A stretch of DNA of 64,000 nucleotides from Stenotrophomonas rhizophila (GCF_003751305.1 NZ_RJKV01000002.1:496001-560000); one strand, 5' to 3'. Shown: positions 28,153 to 37,610, counted from the stretch's first letter. A program made the numbers and translations. The notes: a model not told the origin generated them from the letters alone.

Positions 28153-28158
28153 GATAAT
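28153..28158 (+). promoter_or_regulatory. -10-like GATAAT, putative leaderless start of ubiE
   Basis: GATAAT is followed by 6 nt and then the ubiE ATG; no Shine-Dalgarno is visible. Confidence 0.55.
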
Positions 28159-28164
28159 CGTCCC

Positions 28165-28926
28165 ATGAGCGAATCCCCCTACAAGACTGGCACCACCCAT
28201 TTCGGCTTCCGCGATGTCGCTGCGAAGGACAAGCAGAAGCTGGTGGGCGAAGTGTTCACCTCGGTCGCGCGCAGCTACGACCTGATGAACGATCTGATGA
28301 GCCTGGGCATCCACCGGGCGTGGAAGCGCTACTACGTCGCCACGGCGCAGGTGAAGCCGGGCGACCGCGTGCTGGATCTGGCCGGCGGCACCGGCGATAT
28401 CGCCGCGCTGATCAAGGAGCGGGTGGGTGACGAGGGTGAAGTGGTGCTGGGCGACATCAACGCCGGCATGCTCTCGGTCGGCCGTGACCGGCTGACCAAC
28501 CGCGGCCTGGTCGCGGGCCTGAACTACGTGCAGTGCAACGCCGAGGCGCTGCCGTTCCCGGACGCGAGCTTCGATCTGGTCACGATCGCCTTCGGCCTGC
28601 GCAACGTCACCGATAAGGAGGCCGGCCTGCGCGAGATGCACCGCGTGCTCAAGGTGGGTGGGCAGGCGCGCGTGCTGGAGTTCTCCGAAGTCACCGCCGA
28701 CTGGTTCAAGCCGATCTACGATTTCCACTCGTTCAAGATCCTGCCCAAGCTGGGTCAGCTGTTCGCACGTGATGGCGACAGCTACCAGTACCTGGCCGAG
28801 AGCATCCGCAAGCATCCGCCGCAGGAGCAGCTCAAGACCATGATGGCCGAGGCCGGCTTCGAGCGTTGCCACTACAAGAACCTGACCGGCGGCATCGTCT
28901 CGATCCACTCCGGCTATAAGCTCTGA
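28165..28926 (+). CDS. ubiE: Ubiquinone/menaquinone C-methyltransferase UbiE
   Basis: A 253-aa SAM-dependent methyltransferase carrying out the C-methylation of 2-polyprenyl-6-methoxy-benzoquinol. The N-terminal HFGFRDV...[29 protein letters not shown] block, the SAM motif [11 protein letters not shown] and the [20 protein letters not shown] region are typical. Length matches the family. The start lacks a Shine-Dalgarno but has GATAAT 6 nt upstream. Confidence 0.96.
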   Translation: MSESPYKTGTTHFGFRDVAAKDKQKLVGEVFTSVARSYDLMNDLMSLGIHRAWKRYYVATAQVKPGDRVLDLAGGTGDIAALIKERVGDEGEVVLGDINAGMLSVGRDRLTNRGLVAGLNYVQCNAEALPFPDASFDLVTIAFGLRNVTDKEAGLREMHRVLKVGGQARVLEFSEVTADWFKPIYDFHSFKILPKLGQLFARDGDSYQYLAESIRKHPPQEQLKTMMAEAGFERCHYKNLTGGIVSIHSGYKL

Positions 28927-29088
28927 GTGAGCGGCCCGGGGTCTGCGGGGACGCGGGCCCGCGGCCGGTCGGCGCACCGCGCGGGCCTGCCACGCGCGGC
29001 CGACTGAATGCGCAAACCGCCACACACGGCCTGCGCGGGGTCCGGGACAGGGGGTAAACTGGTCGTTTCACCCTGATCGGTCCCGTTC

Positions 29089-31029
29089 ATGCGATCTCCG
29101 TTCCTGTTGATTCCCCTGGCCGTCGCCCTGGCGTCCGGCTGCTCCAAAGAACCGGCGGCTCCGACCGTCGATCCCACTGCCAACGCGCCGGCGAGCACTG
29201 CCATGAAAGCGGACAGCCGCAGCCACGATGAAAGCTCGTACGCCGAGCCGGACAAGGTGGTCGTCAAGGATCTCGCGCTGGATCTGAAGCTGGATTTCGA
29301 CAGCAAGCAGATCGGTGGCACGGCGACCTACACCCTGGAGTGGAAGGACAAGGCCGCCAGGCAGCTGGTGCTGGACACCCGCGAGCTGACCGTGGAGAAG
29401 GTCGAGGCGATCGCCGCCGACGGCAAGACCGCGCCGCTGCCCTTCGTGCTGGCCCCGGCCGACAAGGTGTTCGGCAGCAAGCTGAGCATCGAGACGCCCG
29501 ACCAGCCGGCCAAGGTCGTGATCACGTATCACACCGCACCGACCGCCTCGGGCCTGCAGTGGCTGGAGCCGTCGATGACGGAGGGCAAGCAGCTGCCCTT
29601 CATGTTCAGCCAGTCGCAGGCGATCCACGCCCGTTCCTGGGTGCCGCTGCAGGACACCCCGAGCGTGCGCTTCACCTACAGCGCGCACGTGGTCTCGCGC
29701 CCGGACGTGATGGTGCTGATGAGCGCCGACAACGATCCCAAGGCCGCGCGTGATGGTGATTACACCTTCAAGATGCCGCAGCCGATCCCGTCCTACCTGC
29801 TGGCCATCGCCGCTGGCGACCTGGTGTTCGAACCGATTTCCGGCCGCTCCGGCGTCTGGGCCGAACCGACCATGGTCGGCAAGGCCGCCAAGGAATTCGA
29901 AGACACCGAGAAGATGATCGGCACCGCCGAGAAGCTCTTCGGCGAATACCGCTGGGGCCGCTACGACATGCTGGTGCTGCCGCCGTCGTTCCCGTTCGGT
30001 GGCATGGAAAACCCGCGTCTGACGTTCGCCACCCCGACCGTGATCGTCGGCGACAAGTCGCTGGTCTCGCTGGTCGCCCACGAACTGGCGCACAGCTGGT
30101 CGGGCAACCTGGTGACCAACGCCAGCTGGAAGGACATCTGGCTCAACGAAGGCTTCACCACCTACGTGCAGGGCCGCATCACCGAGGCGCTGTACGGCCA
30201 GGAGATGGCCGAGATGGAGCGCGAGATCGACCAGAACGATCTGCTCGCCGAAGTGAAGGACATGAGCGCGGCCGACCAGGCCCTCGCCCTGCCGCCGCTG
30301 AGCGAGCGTGACCCGGACGAGGCACTGAGCCAGGTCGCCTACGTCAAGGGCGCATGGTTCCTGCAGTTCCTGGAACAGCGCTTCGGCCGCGAGACCTTCG
30401 ATCCGTTCCTGCGCGGCTGGTTCGATGACCACGCCTTCCAGAGCGCGAACACCGACCAGTTCGTCGAATACCTGAAGAAGAATCTGCTGTCCAAGAAGCC
30501 GGGCGCCGTCAGCGACGCCGAGCTGAAGGCGTGGCTGGATGAGCCGGGTATTCCGGCCTTCGCGACGAAGGCCCGTTCGCGCAACTTCTCCATCGTCGAT
30601 ACCGCCCGCATCGCCTGGCAGGGCAGCAACACGCTGCCGACGGCGCAGATCACCGGCGAGTGGGGCACCCAGGAGTGGGTGCACTTCATCGACGGCTTGG
30701 GCAAGACCCTGCCGGTCGAGAAGCTGGCTGCGCTGGACAAGGCTTACCACTTCACCGGTACGGCCAACGGCGAGATCGCGATGCGCTGGTACCCTCTGAC
30801 GATCCGCAGCGGCTACAGCGAAGCCAACGAAGCCGCCGGTGCGTTCATCGAGCGCGTCGGTCGCCGCAAGCTGATCATGCCGATCTACGCCGAACTGGTG
30901 AAGACGCCGGAAGGCCTGGCGTTCGCCAAGGCGGCCTTCGCCAAGGCCAAGCCGGGCTACCACCCGATCACCACCGGCTCGGTCCAGGACATGCTGGACA
31001 AGGCCGAGGCGGGCACGGCCAAGCCGTAA
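29089..31029 (+). CDS. M1 family zinc aminopeptidase, lipoprotein
   Basis: A 646-aa predicted lipoprotein (LASGC lipobox), so anchored on the periplasmic side. The M1 exopeptidase motif FGGMENP and the zinc site H331-E-L-A-H335 with E354 (LNEGF) are intact. The C-terminal ~130 residues match the short helical domain of the leukotriene-A4-hydrolase-like subgroup rather than the long PepN type. It would remove N-terminal residues from peptides in the periplasm. A terminator follows. Confidence 0.92.
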   Translation: MRSPFLLIPLAVALASGCSKEPAAPTVDPTANAPASTAMKADSRSHDESSYAEPDKVVVKDLALDLKLDFDSKQIGGTATYTLEWKDKAARQLVLDTRELTVEKVEAIAADGKTAPLPFVLAPADKVFGSKLSIETPDQPAKVVITYHTAPTASGLQWLEPSMTEGKQLPFMFSQSQAIHARSWVPLQDTPSVRFTYSAHVVSRPDVMVLMSADNDPKAARDGDYTFKMPQPIPSYLLAIAAGDLVFEPISGRSGVWAEPTMVGKAAKEFEDTEKMIGTAEKLFGEYRWGRYDMLVLPPSFPFGGMENPRLTFATPTVIVGDKSLVSLVAHELAHSWSGNLVTNASWKDIWLNEGFTTYVQGRITEALYGQEMAEMEREIDQNDLLAEVKDMSAADQALALPPLSERDPDEALSQVAYVKGAWFLQFLEQRFGRETFDPFLRGWFDDHAFQSANTDQFVEYLKKNLLSKKPGAVSDAELKAWLDEPGIPAFATKARSRNFSIVDTARIAWQGSNTLPTAQITGEWGTQEWVHFIDGLGKTLPVEKLAALDKAYHFTGTANGEIAMRWYPLTIRSGYSEANEAAGAFIERVGRRKLIMPIYAELVKTPEGLAFAKAAFAKAKPGYHPITTGSVQDMLDKAEAGTAKP

Positions 31030-31052
31030 TCGCCAGACGTATCGGTTGAACG

Positions 31053-31084
31053 AAAAACGGCGGGGAAACCCGCCGTTTTTTTTT
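31053..31084. terminator. Bidirectional rho-independent terminator
   Basis: A-run, CGGCGGG, GAAA, CCCGCCG, then nine T. The flanking A- and T-runs let it serve the M1 gene and the convergent TetR gene. Confidence 0.95.
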
Positions 31085-31179
31085 ATGCCCGCCTTTGTAC
31101 CGCGAGCCGAGCACCCTAGGGGCCGACCAACGAGCCGCGGCGACTGGATAAGGCCTGCTTCTTTACATGGAAGCCTATG

Positions 31180-31800
31180 TCACACCGCGCGTACCGCCAG
31201 GAACATGTCCACGCAGTCGTGCATCACCTGCTGCTGCTGTGCCGGCGTGAGCGGTGGCTGGCCGAAGGTGATCTGCGGCCAGAACGCGAAGGCCTTGAGC
31301 ATTGCCTGCAACTGGTGGGCCGCCTCGGCCGGCGGCATGTCCAGGCGCAGCCGGCCGTCGGCCTGGGCGGCGCGGATCCAGCCGGTCAGGCCTTCTTCCT
31401 TCTCGGCCAGCTTGTCCATCATCGCGCGAGCCCGTTCGGGCGCGTGCACCAGCTCGGCCATCGCCACCCGGGACAGATCGATGAAGCCGGGGTCCTCCAG
31501 CAGGTGCATCTTGCGCGCCGCGAACAGCAACAGTTGATCGCGCAGCGGCCGTGCCGGGTCGTAGGGCACGACAGCCAGCGCCTGGCTGGCCTCGAACAGT
31601 TGCCACAGGATGGCGGTGAACAGCTCGTCCTTGCTGGCGAAGTGGTTGTACACGGTGCGCTTGGAGACCTCGGCCGTGGCCGCGATGCGGTCCATGCTGG
31701 TGCCCGCGAAACCGAATTCCCGGAACTCGGCCACCGCCGCTTGGAGGATGGCCGCGCGCTTGCGGTCGGTCAGGCGGGTGGGGCGGTCGGAAGTGTTCAT
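31180..31800 (-). CDS. TetR/AcrR family transcriptional regulator
   Basis: 206 aa. The N-terminal HTH region is AATAEVSKRTVYNHFASKDELF (residues 42-63). The C-terminal helical domain is of the AefR-like type (FIDLSRVAMAEL, DMFLAVRAV). It diverges from the MBL-fold hydrolase with 79 bp between them, and a palindrome there is a likely operator. It probably represses itself and the hydrolase. The -10 TAAAAT lies 6 nt before its ATG. Confidence 0.88.
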   Translation of the reverse strand: MNTSDRPTRLTDRKRAAILQAAVAEFREFGFAGTSMDRIAATAEVSKRTVYNHFASKDELFTAILWQLFEASQALAVVPYDPARPLRDQLLLFAARKMHLLEDPGFIDLSRVAMAELVHAPERARAMMDKLAEKEEGLTGWIRAAQADGRLRLDMPPAEAAHQLQAMLKAFAFWPQITFGQPPLTPAQQQQVMHDCVDMFLAVRAV

Positions 31801-31806
31801 GGCATT

Positions 31807-31812
31807 ATTTTA
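31807..31812 (-). promoter_or_regulatory. -10-like TAAAAT, putative leaderless start of tetR
   Basis: On the minus strand TAAAAT, six nucleotides, then ATG. It fits the -10 consensus at 5 of 6 positions. Confidence 0.55.
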
Positions 31813-31841
31813 CACCGTTCAGTTTACTTTTCAGAAAAGAC

Positions 31842-31863
31842 AAGTACACTCGCCGGTGTACTT
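31842..31863. promoter_or_regulatory. 22-bp palindromic operator candidate
   Basis: AAGTACAC, 6-nt spacer, GTGTACTT: a perfect 8-bp inverted repeat. It directly abuts a -10-like TATAGG (31864-31869) of the hydrolase gene. The best candidate for binding by the divergent TetR protein. Confidence 0.65.
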
Positions 31864-31879
31864 TATAGGGCAAGCCCCG

Positions 31880-32965
31880 ATGACGCGTCGCCTGCCTCGA
31901 TTCCTCCTCCTTCTGACGGTGTTGATCGCCATGTCCATTGGACTGTTGACCTGCGGTGCCCGCCCGGCTGCCGCCTATGACCAGTCGCCGCAGTTCGGCG
32001 ACGGGCGCTTCCACAATCCCGTCGGCAAGAGCGCGCTGGGCTTCGTCGGCACGCTGGGCGTGATGTGGAAAATGCTGTTTGAAAAGCCCGCCGACGCCAC
32101 TCCGCTGGCCCCGATTCCGGTACAGGCGCTGAGCCGCCAGGCCCTGCTCGACGCGCCCGACGACAGCCTGTGGCGATTGGGTCACTCGACGATGCTGATG
32201 AAGCTGGACGGCCATTTCTGGCTGACCGACCCGGTCTTCGCCGAACGTGCCTCGCCGATGTCGTTCATGGGGCCCAAGCGGTTCCACGCACCGCCGTTGA
32301 GCATCGACGAACTGCCGCCGATCACCGGCGTGATCATCTCCCATGACCACTACGATCACCTCGACCACGCTGCCATCCTCGCGCTCGCGCCCAAGGTGCA
32401 GCACTTCGTCACCGCGCTGGGCGTGGGCGACCGCTTGATCGGGTGGGGCGTGCCCGCCGCGAAGGTCGTGCAGCTGGACTGGTGGCAGGACACCCGCGTG
32501 GAGGGCGTGAAGATCGTCGCGACCCCGGCCCAGCACTTCTCCGGCCGCACCCTGGCCGACGGCAACCGCACGTTGTGGGCGTCGTGGGTGATCGACACCG
32601 GAAACACCCGGATCTTCTTCAGCGGCGACACCGGCTACTTCGACGGCTTTGCCCGCATCGGCGAGCGCTACGGCCCGTTCGACCTGACCATGATCGAGAC
32701 CGGTGCCTACGATGCGCAGTGGCCGGATGTGCACATGCAGCCCGAACAGAGCCTGCAGGCACATCTGGACGTGCGTGGCACGGTAATGATGCCGATCCAC
32801 AACGGCACCTTCGACCTCGCGTTGCATCCGTGGACAGAACCGTTCGAACGCATCACCGCGCTGGCGCAGGAACAGGGCGTGGCGCTGACTGCGCCGCATA
32901 TGGGCGAACGTCTGGATATCCGGGCACCGGCACCGTCCACGCAGTGGTGGCGTGAGGTGCGCTGA
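31880..32965 (+). CDS. Metallo-beta-lactamase-fold hydrolase, NAPE-PLD/RomA-like
   Basis: A 361-aa protein with an N-terminal hydrophobic segment (LLLLTVLIAMSIGLLTCG) that is either a signal anchor or a lipoprotein signal. Metal motif H155-D-H157-Y-D-H160, then TPAQHFSGR, FFSGDTGYF and the final MPIHNGTF give the dinuclear zinc set. This subgroup includes N-acylphosphatidylethanolamine phospholipase D and RomA-like proteins; the substrate here is unknown. Its expression is likely controlled by the divergent TetR gene. Confidence 0.88.
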   Translation: MTRRLPRFLLLLTVLIAMSIGLLTCGARPAAAYDQSPQFGDGRFHNPVGKSALGFVGTLGVMWKMLFEKPADATPLAPIPVQALSRQALLDAPDDSLWRLGHSTMLMKLDGHFWLTDPVFAERASPMSFMGPKRFHAPPLSIDELPPITGVIISHDHYDHLDHAAILALAPKVQHFVTALGVGDRLIGWGVPAAKVVQLDWWQDTRVEGVKIVATPAQHFSGRTLADGNRTLWASWVIDTGNTRIFFSGDTGYFDGFARIGERYGPFDLTMIETGAYDAQWPDVHMQPEQSLQAHLDVRGTVMMPIHNGTFDLALHPWTEPFERITALAQEQGVALTAPHMGERLDIRAPAPSTQWWREVR

Positions 32966-32995
32966 GCCAGGGCGCAGCGATGGCGCAGTTGATCA

Positions 32996-33019
32996 CGCCC
33001 GGCCTTGGCCGGGCGTTTT
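32996..33019 (+). terminator. Rho-independent terminator
   Basis: CGCCCGGCC, TT, GGCCGGGCG followed by TTTTCGTT. The rest of the 32966-33254 gap shows no gene. Confidence 0.85.
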
Positions 33020-33254
33020 CGTTGCAGGGCAGACGGTCTGCCTGGGGGCTGAATCAACTGCCGTGGAAAAACCGTTTTCGTATTAGTTGCATGGCAATCG
33101 CGTGCGCGGTCACGACAATGGCGAGGACGCAGGACACCGGCTTCCGGCGCTCCGTCCACGAAGGCGGGCGCCGTGGTTCCTGCCGTGCCGCGTGAACGAT
33201 CCAGCGGCCTGCCTGCCATGTCGCGGCGTTGGCGACACCTTACAAAGGACTCCC

Positions 33255-35891
33255 ATGGATTCTCTCCGTGTCCGTCGTCACGTGCTTGGCGTGGCGATCC
33301 ATCTTGCTCTCGGTGCCAGCGTGCTGTCTGGGCCGGTCTCTGCCAAGACCATCGTCATCCGCGATGAAGTGCTTGAAACCGTCCCGACCTACACCGGCGA
33401 CAGTCTAGAAGTGTATGACTCGCGCATCGTCAGCAGCAGCGACACGCTGTTCAACGACACCGTTGTCGCGGTGGACGGCGGGGCGTTGCACATCGAACGC
33501 TCCACACTTGGGTCGCATGCCGATGGCATCTCGGCGCTGAATTTTCATGGTGGGGCAAACACCGGCCTCATCGTCGGCTCGGAGATCTTTACCCAAGGCA
33601 CTGCGGCCGTGGCGGTGAATGTGGCCGGAACCCGCTTCCTGCCTTCCGGCGATGTGGCACCGACCGGCGCGCTGCGCCTGGTTGACACGCGGATCCGCAC
33701 CGCAGGCATTGACGCGCACGGCGCGGCGATCGGGCCGAAGATGCAGCTGGGGCTCAATGCGTCCTCCATCGTGACCGGTGGCGCAGGTGCGGCGGGGGTC
33801 TGGATGTTCGGCGGCACGCTGCTGCTGGAGCGCGGCAGCACCATCGTCACCACCGGCGACAACGCCACCGGCATCCATGCGCAGGCGCAGAAATGGCGCG
33901 TCCCCCCGGGTGGGTTCTTTCCGCACGTGGCGCGTGTTGCGTTGGACGGATCGGATGTGCGGGTCACCGGCGAAGGCAGTGTCGGCATCCGCGCCGGGTA
34001 CACGGGCCTGTACCCGGATGGCATCGGCAGCACGATCACGTTGACCGACAGCCGCATCCTGGCCGAGCGCGGGCATGGCGTGCAGTTTCTGGGCGGCGAC
34101 GGCAATCTGCTGGACGTCACCGCGGGCAGCCAGGTGCAGGGCAGGGAGAGTGCCGTGCACGCGGCGACGGCGGGCAGCATCAACCGCGTGGTCGTTGATG
34201 ACGGCACGCTGGTCGGTGAGCAGTCCGCCCTGTGGGTGCAGAACGGTGCATCGATGGAGGTGGAGGCGCGTGATGCGGTGATCGAGGGGCGCGCGTTCGC
34301 CGATGATCGTTCCCGGCTGGACATGCGCCTGAGCGGCACCGACTGGAACGCGCGCGGCGCATCGCAGGTGGATGATCTCACGCTGCACCGGGGCAGCCGT
34401 CTGTGGCTGGGCCGCGGCGCGGTCGGCGATCAGATGGTGGTGCGGGGCGATCTGGACATCGATGCCAGCACGTTCTTCTTCGACGCCGTGCTCGGTGATG
34501 ACGGCACCCGTGCGGATCATCTGCACGTACAGGGCGACACGCACGGCAGCGGCGCAATCGTGGTCAACAATCTCGGGGGACGCGGCGCTTCCACGGTCGA
34601 AGGCATCGAGCTGATCCACGTAACGGGTCGGTCGGACGCCACGTTCCAGCTTCAGGGGCGTGCCGTGGCCGGCGCGTACGACTACTTCCTGTTCCAGGGC
34701 AGTGTGAGCGATTCTGGCGATGGCCACTGGTACCTGCGGTCGGACCTTGCGCCGGTGGTCGTGGATCCCTGTCAGACAGACCCGGCGCTGCCCGGCTGCG
34801 TCGAACCGGAGTTGCCCGGCGTGCCTGAATTGCCTGAGCCGCCTGAGCCGCCTGAGCCGCCTGAGCCGCCTGAGCCGCCTGAGCGTCCCCGCCCGCTACC
34901 GGAGGGAGAAACGGGAGGGGTGCTGGTACCTCCAAGCCCGCCCCCCGTGCTGCGCCCGGAGCCCGGCGCCTACCTGGGCAACCAGCGGGCGGCGATCGGC
35001 ATGTTCGCGCTGCGCCGGGATGACCGTACCGCCGCGCAGGCAGAGGGCGGGGCGTGGGTCCGCGTCTCCGGCCGGCGCGCCGCGTTCGGCACCGCGGGCC
35101 TGCGCATCGATACGGCAGGGCACTCGCTGCTGCAGCTGGAGGCTCACGGCAACAGCTCCGTACTGCAGTTGGGTACGCAGGTGTTGGCGTGGGAAGGCAT
35201 GGGCCATGCATCGCTCGGGGTGACGCTCGGCCAGGGGCGCGCCGATACCACGGTGGTGTCCACGCGGACCGGCTACAGCGCGCGCGGCGACGTGGCAGGC
35301 ACGGCGATCGGGGTGTACGGCGGCTGGCAGCAGCAGGCCGACGATGCCGCCGGCGCCTATCTGGCCGGCGTCGTGCAGGCCGGGCGCTACCGCAACACCG
35401 TGCAGGGCGCGGGCCTGGAGAAGGAGCGCCATGACGCGGCCACCCGCACGGCGGCGCTGGAGATCGGCTACGCCTGGCGGCTGCGGATCGGCTCGAGCGC
35501 GCTGTACGTTCAACCGCAGGCGGAGGTGGTCTGGACCGGCTATCGCAGTGATGCGCTGGTCGAGCACAACGGTACCGTGATCGACAAGGTCGACCAGGGG
35601 CAGGTGGAGCGCCGGCTCGGGCTGCGTGTCTTCGGGCACGCGATCGGCACCGCGCAGGTCGTGCAGCCGTTTATCGAGGCCAACTGGCGGCGTGGCGGCA
35701 CTCGCACGGCGCTGGTCTTCGATGGCCAGATGCTGCGAAGCGAGCTGCCGCGCGACCGGCACGAGCTGCGTTTGGGTGCCCAGGTGGGTTTTTCCGGGGG
35801 GTGGTCGGGCAGTGCCTCGCTGGGAGTGGAGCAGGGGCAGGGCGCCTATCGCACCGTCCAGGGTCAGCTCGCCCTTCGCCGCGGCTGGTGA
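33255..35891 (+). CDS. Type V autotransporter (pertactin-like passenger, beta-barrel)
   Basis: An 878-aa surface protein. Signal peptide ending VSA-K (residue 30). A ~480-residue passenger with repetitive beta-helix-like sequence (many VDGGAL, GANTGLIVGSEI, TGDNATGIHAQAQ-like turns). A Pro/Glu linker at residues ~516-545 with tandem PEP repeats. A C-terminal autotransporter barrel (about 600-878) ends in LALRRGW, the expected aromatic last residue. AAAGGA precedes ATG 33255. It is probably an adhesin or another surface factor; no catalytic motif is visible in the passenger. The barrel architecture is certain, the role is not. Confidence 0.88.
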   Translation: MDSLRVRRHVLGVAIHLALGASVLSGPVSAKTIVIRDEVLETVPTYTGDSLEVYDSRIVSSSDTLFNDTVVAVDGGALHIERSTLGSHADGISALNFHGGANTGLIVGSEIFTQGTAAVAVNVAGTRFLPSGDVAPTGALRLVDTRIRTAGIDAHGAAIGPKMQLGLNASSIVTGGAGAAGVWMFGGTLLLERGSTIVTTGDNATGIHAQAQKWRVPPGGFFPHVARVALDGSDVRVTGEGSVGIRAGYTGLYPDGIGSTITLTDSRILAERGHGVQFLGGDGNLLDVTAGSQVQGRESAVHAATAGSINRVVVDDGTLVGEQSALWVQNGASMEVEARDAVIEGRAFADDRSRLDMRLSGTDWNARGASQVDDLTLHRGSRLWLGRGAVGDQMVVRGDLDIDASTFFFDAVLGDDGTRADHLHVQGDTHGSGAIVVNNLGGRGASTVEGIELIHVTGRSDATFQLQGRAVAGAYDYFLFQGSVSDSGDGHWYLRSDLAPVVVDPCQTDPALPGCVEPELPGVPELPEPPEPPEPPEPPEPPERPRPLPEGETGGVLVPPSPPPVLRPEPGAYLGNQRAAIGMFALRRDDRTAAQAEGGAWVRVSGRRAAFGTAGLRIDTAGHSLLQLEAHGNSSVLQLGTQVLAWEGMGHASLGVTLGQGRADTTVVSTRTGYSARGDVAGTAIGVYGGWQQQADDAAGAYLAGVVQAGRYRNTVQGAGLEKERHDAATRTAALEIGYAWRLRIGSSALYVQPQAEVVWTGYRSDALVEHNGTVIDKVDQGQVERRLGLRVFGHAIGTAQVVQPFIEANWRRGGTRTALVFDGQMLRSELPRDRHELRLGAQVGFSGGWSGSASLGVEQGQGAYRTVQGQLALRRGW
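34833..34886 (+). repeat. Tandem 9-bp repeat CCTGAGCCG in the autotransporter linker
   Basis: Five exact copies and a sixth ending CGT, preceded by CCTGAATTG. The unit encodes Pro-Glu-Pro. Because it is 9 bp, copy-number change keeps the frame and only alters linker length. Confidence 0.95.
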
Positions 35892-36012
35892 ACGGTGGCG
35901 GACCGGGGCCGGGCATTCCGGGCCTGTCCCGCGCAGGGAGGACGGCGTCGCGTGCTTGGCGATACAGTATCAGGCGCGCCTTCGGGCGCACCTGATCCCA
36001 CTGGAGCACGCA

Positions 36013-36744
36013 ATGAAACGACTGATCCTGGTAGCGGCCTGCGCCTTCGCGCTGGCGGCCTGCAGCAATCCCGAGGCCGAACGCCAGGCGCAGGAAGCCG
36101 CCGCGGCCGCCGCCAAGGCGCAGCAGGAAGAGAAGGCCGAAGGCGTGGCCAAGCAGTACGACATGGCCGTCGCCTCGCAGGATTGGGAGCGCGCGCGCAT
36201 CCACGGGGGTTCGCTGCTGGATCAGTACAAAGACACCGACGTCGCTGCGCGGATCGAACCGGGCTACGCCGAGGTCAAGACCAAGGCCGAGGCCGCGCGC
36301 GAAACGCGGCGCCTGCAGGCACTGTGGCAATACAACAAGATTCCGATCGGCACCAAGGGCATCCAGGCCTCCGCGCAGATCTACAGCAAGGAGCGCGTGG
36401 ATGTGGACGGCAGTGGCGCCAAGCCGGTGCAGCTGGTGTTCCGCGACCATCCCGAGTGGAAGCGCCACGCCTATCTGGTGCTGCAGGCCGGGGATTTCCG
36501 CTGCCCGAAGTGCCAGGTCAAGGTGACCGTCGACGATGGCAAGCCGGTCTCGATGGCCGCCTGGCGTCCGGATACCGATGAAGCCATCGCGATGTTCATC
36601 ACCGACCAGAAGGCGCTGTGGAACCTGGCGCGCAAGGCCAAGGTGATCAGCATCGAGTTCCCGGTCAAGGCGGGCGGAACACGTACCGCAGTGTTCGAGA
36701 CCGGTGGCGTGGACGCCAGCCAGATGCCGCAGTGGTGGCAGTGA
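36013..36744 (+). CDS. Lipoprotein of unknown function
   Basis: 243 aa, lipobox LAAC (MKRLILVAACAFALAACSN). An Ala/Gln/Glu-rich helical, probably coiled-coil stretch (residues ~20-45) precedes a globular C-terminal domain with CPKC (GDFRCPKCQVKV). GGAG before the ATG supports the start. The GTG of the HAD gene overlaps its stop, so the two are coupled. I recognise no specific family. Confidence 0.75.
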   Translation: MKRLILVAACAFALAACSNPEAERQAQEAAAAAAKAQQEEKAEGVAKQYDMAVASQDWERARIHGGSLLDQYKDTDVAARIEPGYAEVKTKAEAARETRRLQALWQYNKIPIGTKGIQASAQIYSKERVDVDGSGAKPVQLVFRDHPEWKRHAYLVLQAGDFRCPKCQVKVTVDDGKPVSMAAWRPDTDEAIAMFITDQKALWNLARKAKVISIEFPVKAGGTRTAVFETGGVDASQMPQWWQ

Positions 36745-37352
36745 GCGACCTGCCGGCGATCCGTCACTGGGTGTTCGACATGGACGGCACGCTGACCGTG
36801 GCCGTGCATGATTTCCAGCGCATCAAACGCGAACTTGCGATACCGCCTGATGACGACATCCTCAGCCACCTCGCCGCGTTGCCAGCCGAGGTGGCGGCGG
36901 CCAAGCACGACTGGCTGCTCGCGCACGAACGCGCACTCGCCGAGCAGGCGCAGGCCGCCCCCGGCGCAGTGGCCCTGGTACGCACCCTTCACGCCGCGGG
37001 CTGCCGGCTGGGCATCCTCACCCGCAATGCGCGCGAACTCGCCCAGGTGACGCTGCAGGCAATCGGTGTGGGGGACATGTTCGCCCCCGATGACATCATC
37101 GGCCGCGGCGAAGCCGAGCCCAAGCCATCACCGGCCGGGCTGGAGTACTTCGTTGCGCGCTGGCAGGCCGTCCCCGCCCAGATGGTGATGGTCGGCGACC
37201 ATCGCTTCGACCTGGAATGCGGCCGTGCCGCCGGCACCCGCACCGTGCTGGTCAACACCCCGGACAACCCCTGGCCCGGCATGGCCTGCTGGCACCTGGC
37301 CAACTGCGGCGAGGTGCAGGCGGCATGGGAAGGCAAGCAGATGTCGGCCTGA
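36741..37352 (+). CDS. HAD-family hydrolase, phosphoglycolate-phosphatase-like
   Basis: A 203-aa cytoplasmic phosphatase. Motif I DMDGTLTVAVHDF, motif II ILTRN, Lys motif KPSPAGLEYF and motif IV MVGDHRFDLECG are complete. The helical cap is inserted after motif I. The GTG start overlaps the stop of the lipoprotein gene. The substrate cannot be assigned beyond small phosphorylated metabolites. Confidence 0.85.
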   Translation: MSDLPAIRHWVFDMDGTLTVAVHDFQRIKRELAIPPDDDILSHLAALPAEVAAAKHDWLLAHERALAEQAQAAPGAVALVRTLHAAGCRLGILTRNARELAQVTLQAIGVGDMFAPDDIIGRGEAEPKPSPAGLEYFVARWQAVPAQMVMVGDHRFDLECGRAAGTRTVLVNTPDNPWPGMACWHLANCGEVQAAWEGKQMSA

Positions 37353-37373
37353 CCGCGCCGAACCTGAAAAGCA

Positions 37374-37395
37374 GCCAGGCATGGCCTGGCTCTAC
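37374..37395 (-). repeat. SMAG-type palindrome (minus strand)
   Basis: On the minus strand GTAGA, then GCCAGGC, CAT, GCCTGGC. It starts 22 nt after the HAD gene stop. Confidence 0.8.
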
Positions 37396-37440
37396 CCTTA
37401 TCACCCCCGATTCCCCTCTGGTGGAAAGCCCCCTTGGTGT

Positions 37441-37552
37441 TCAAGGGGGCGCGCCGAAGGCGCGGGGATCAGGCGGAATGCGCGGGACGGTTGCGCCGGA
37501 GGCGCAGTCGTCTCAAGGGGGCGCGCCGAAGGCGCGTGGATCAGGTGGCATG
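37441..37552 (+). repeat. 40-bp direct repeat, period 72 bp
   Basis: 37441-37480 and 37513-37552 agree at 37 of 40 positions; both contain TCAAGGGGGCGCGCCGAAGG. Small GC-rich hairpins such as TGCGCC/GGCGCA lie between them. The 37353-37610 gap holds only these and the SMAG element. Confidence 0.8.
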
Positions 37553-37610
37553 CAATTGGGACCCGCGATTCGCTATGGCGAATCGTGGGCCGCGTTTGAT
37601 CGCATTGCGA

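Noticed and set aside
34833..34886. Tandem repeats considered as a CRISPR-like array
   Set aside because: The 9-bp units are contiguous without spacers and encode the Pro-Glu linker in frame.
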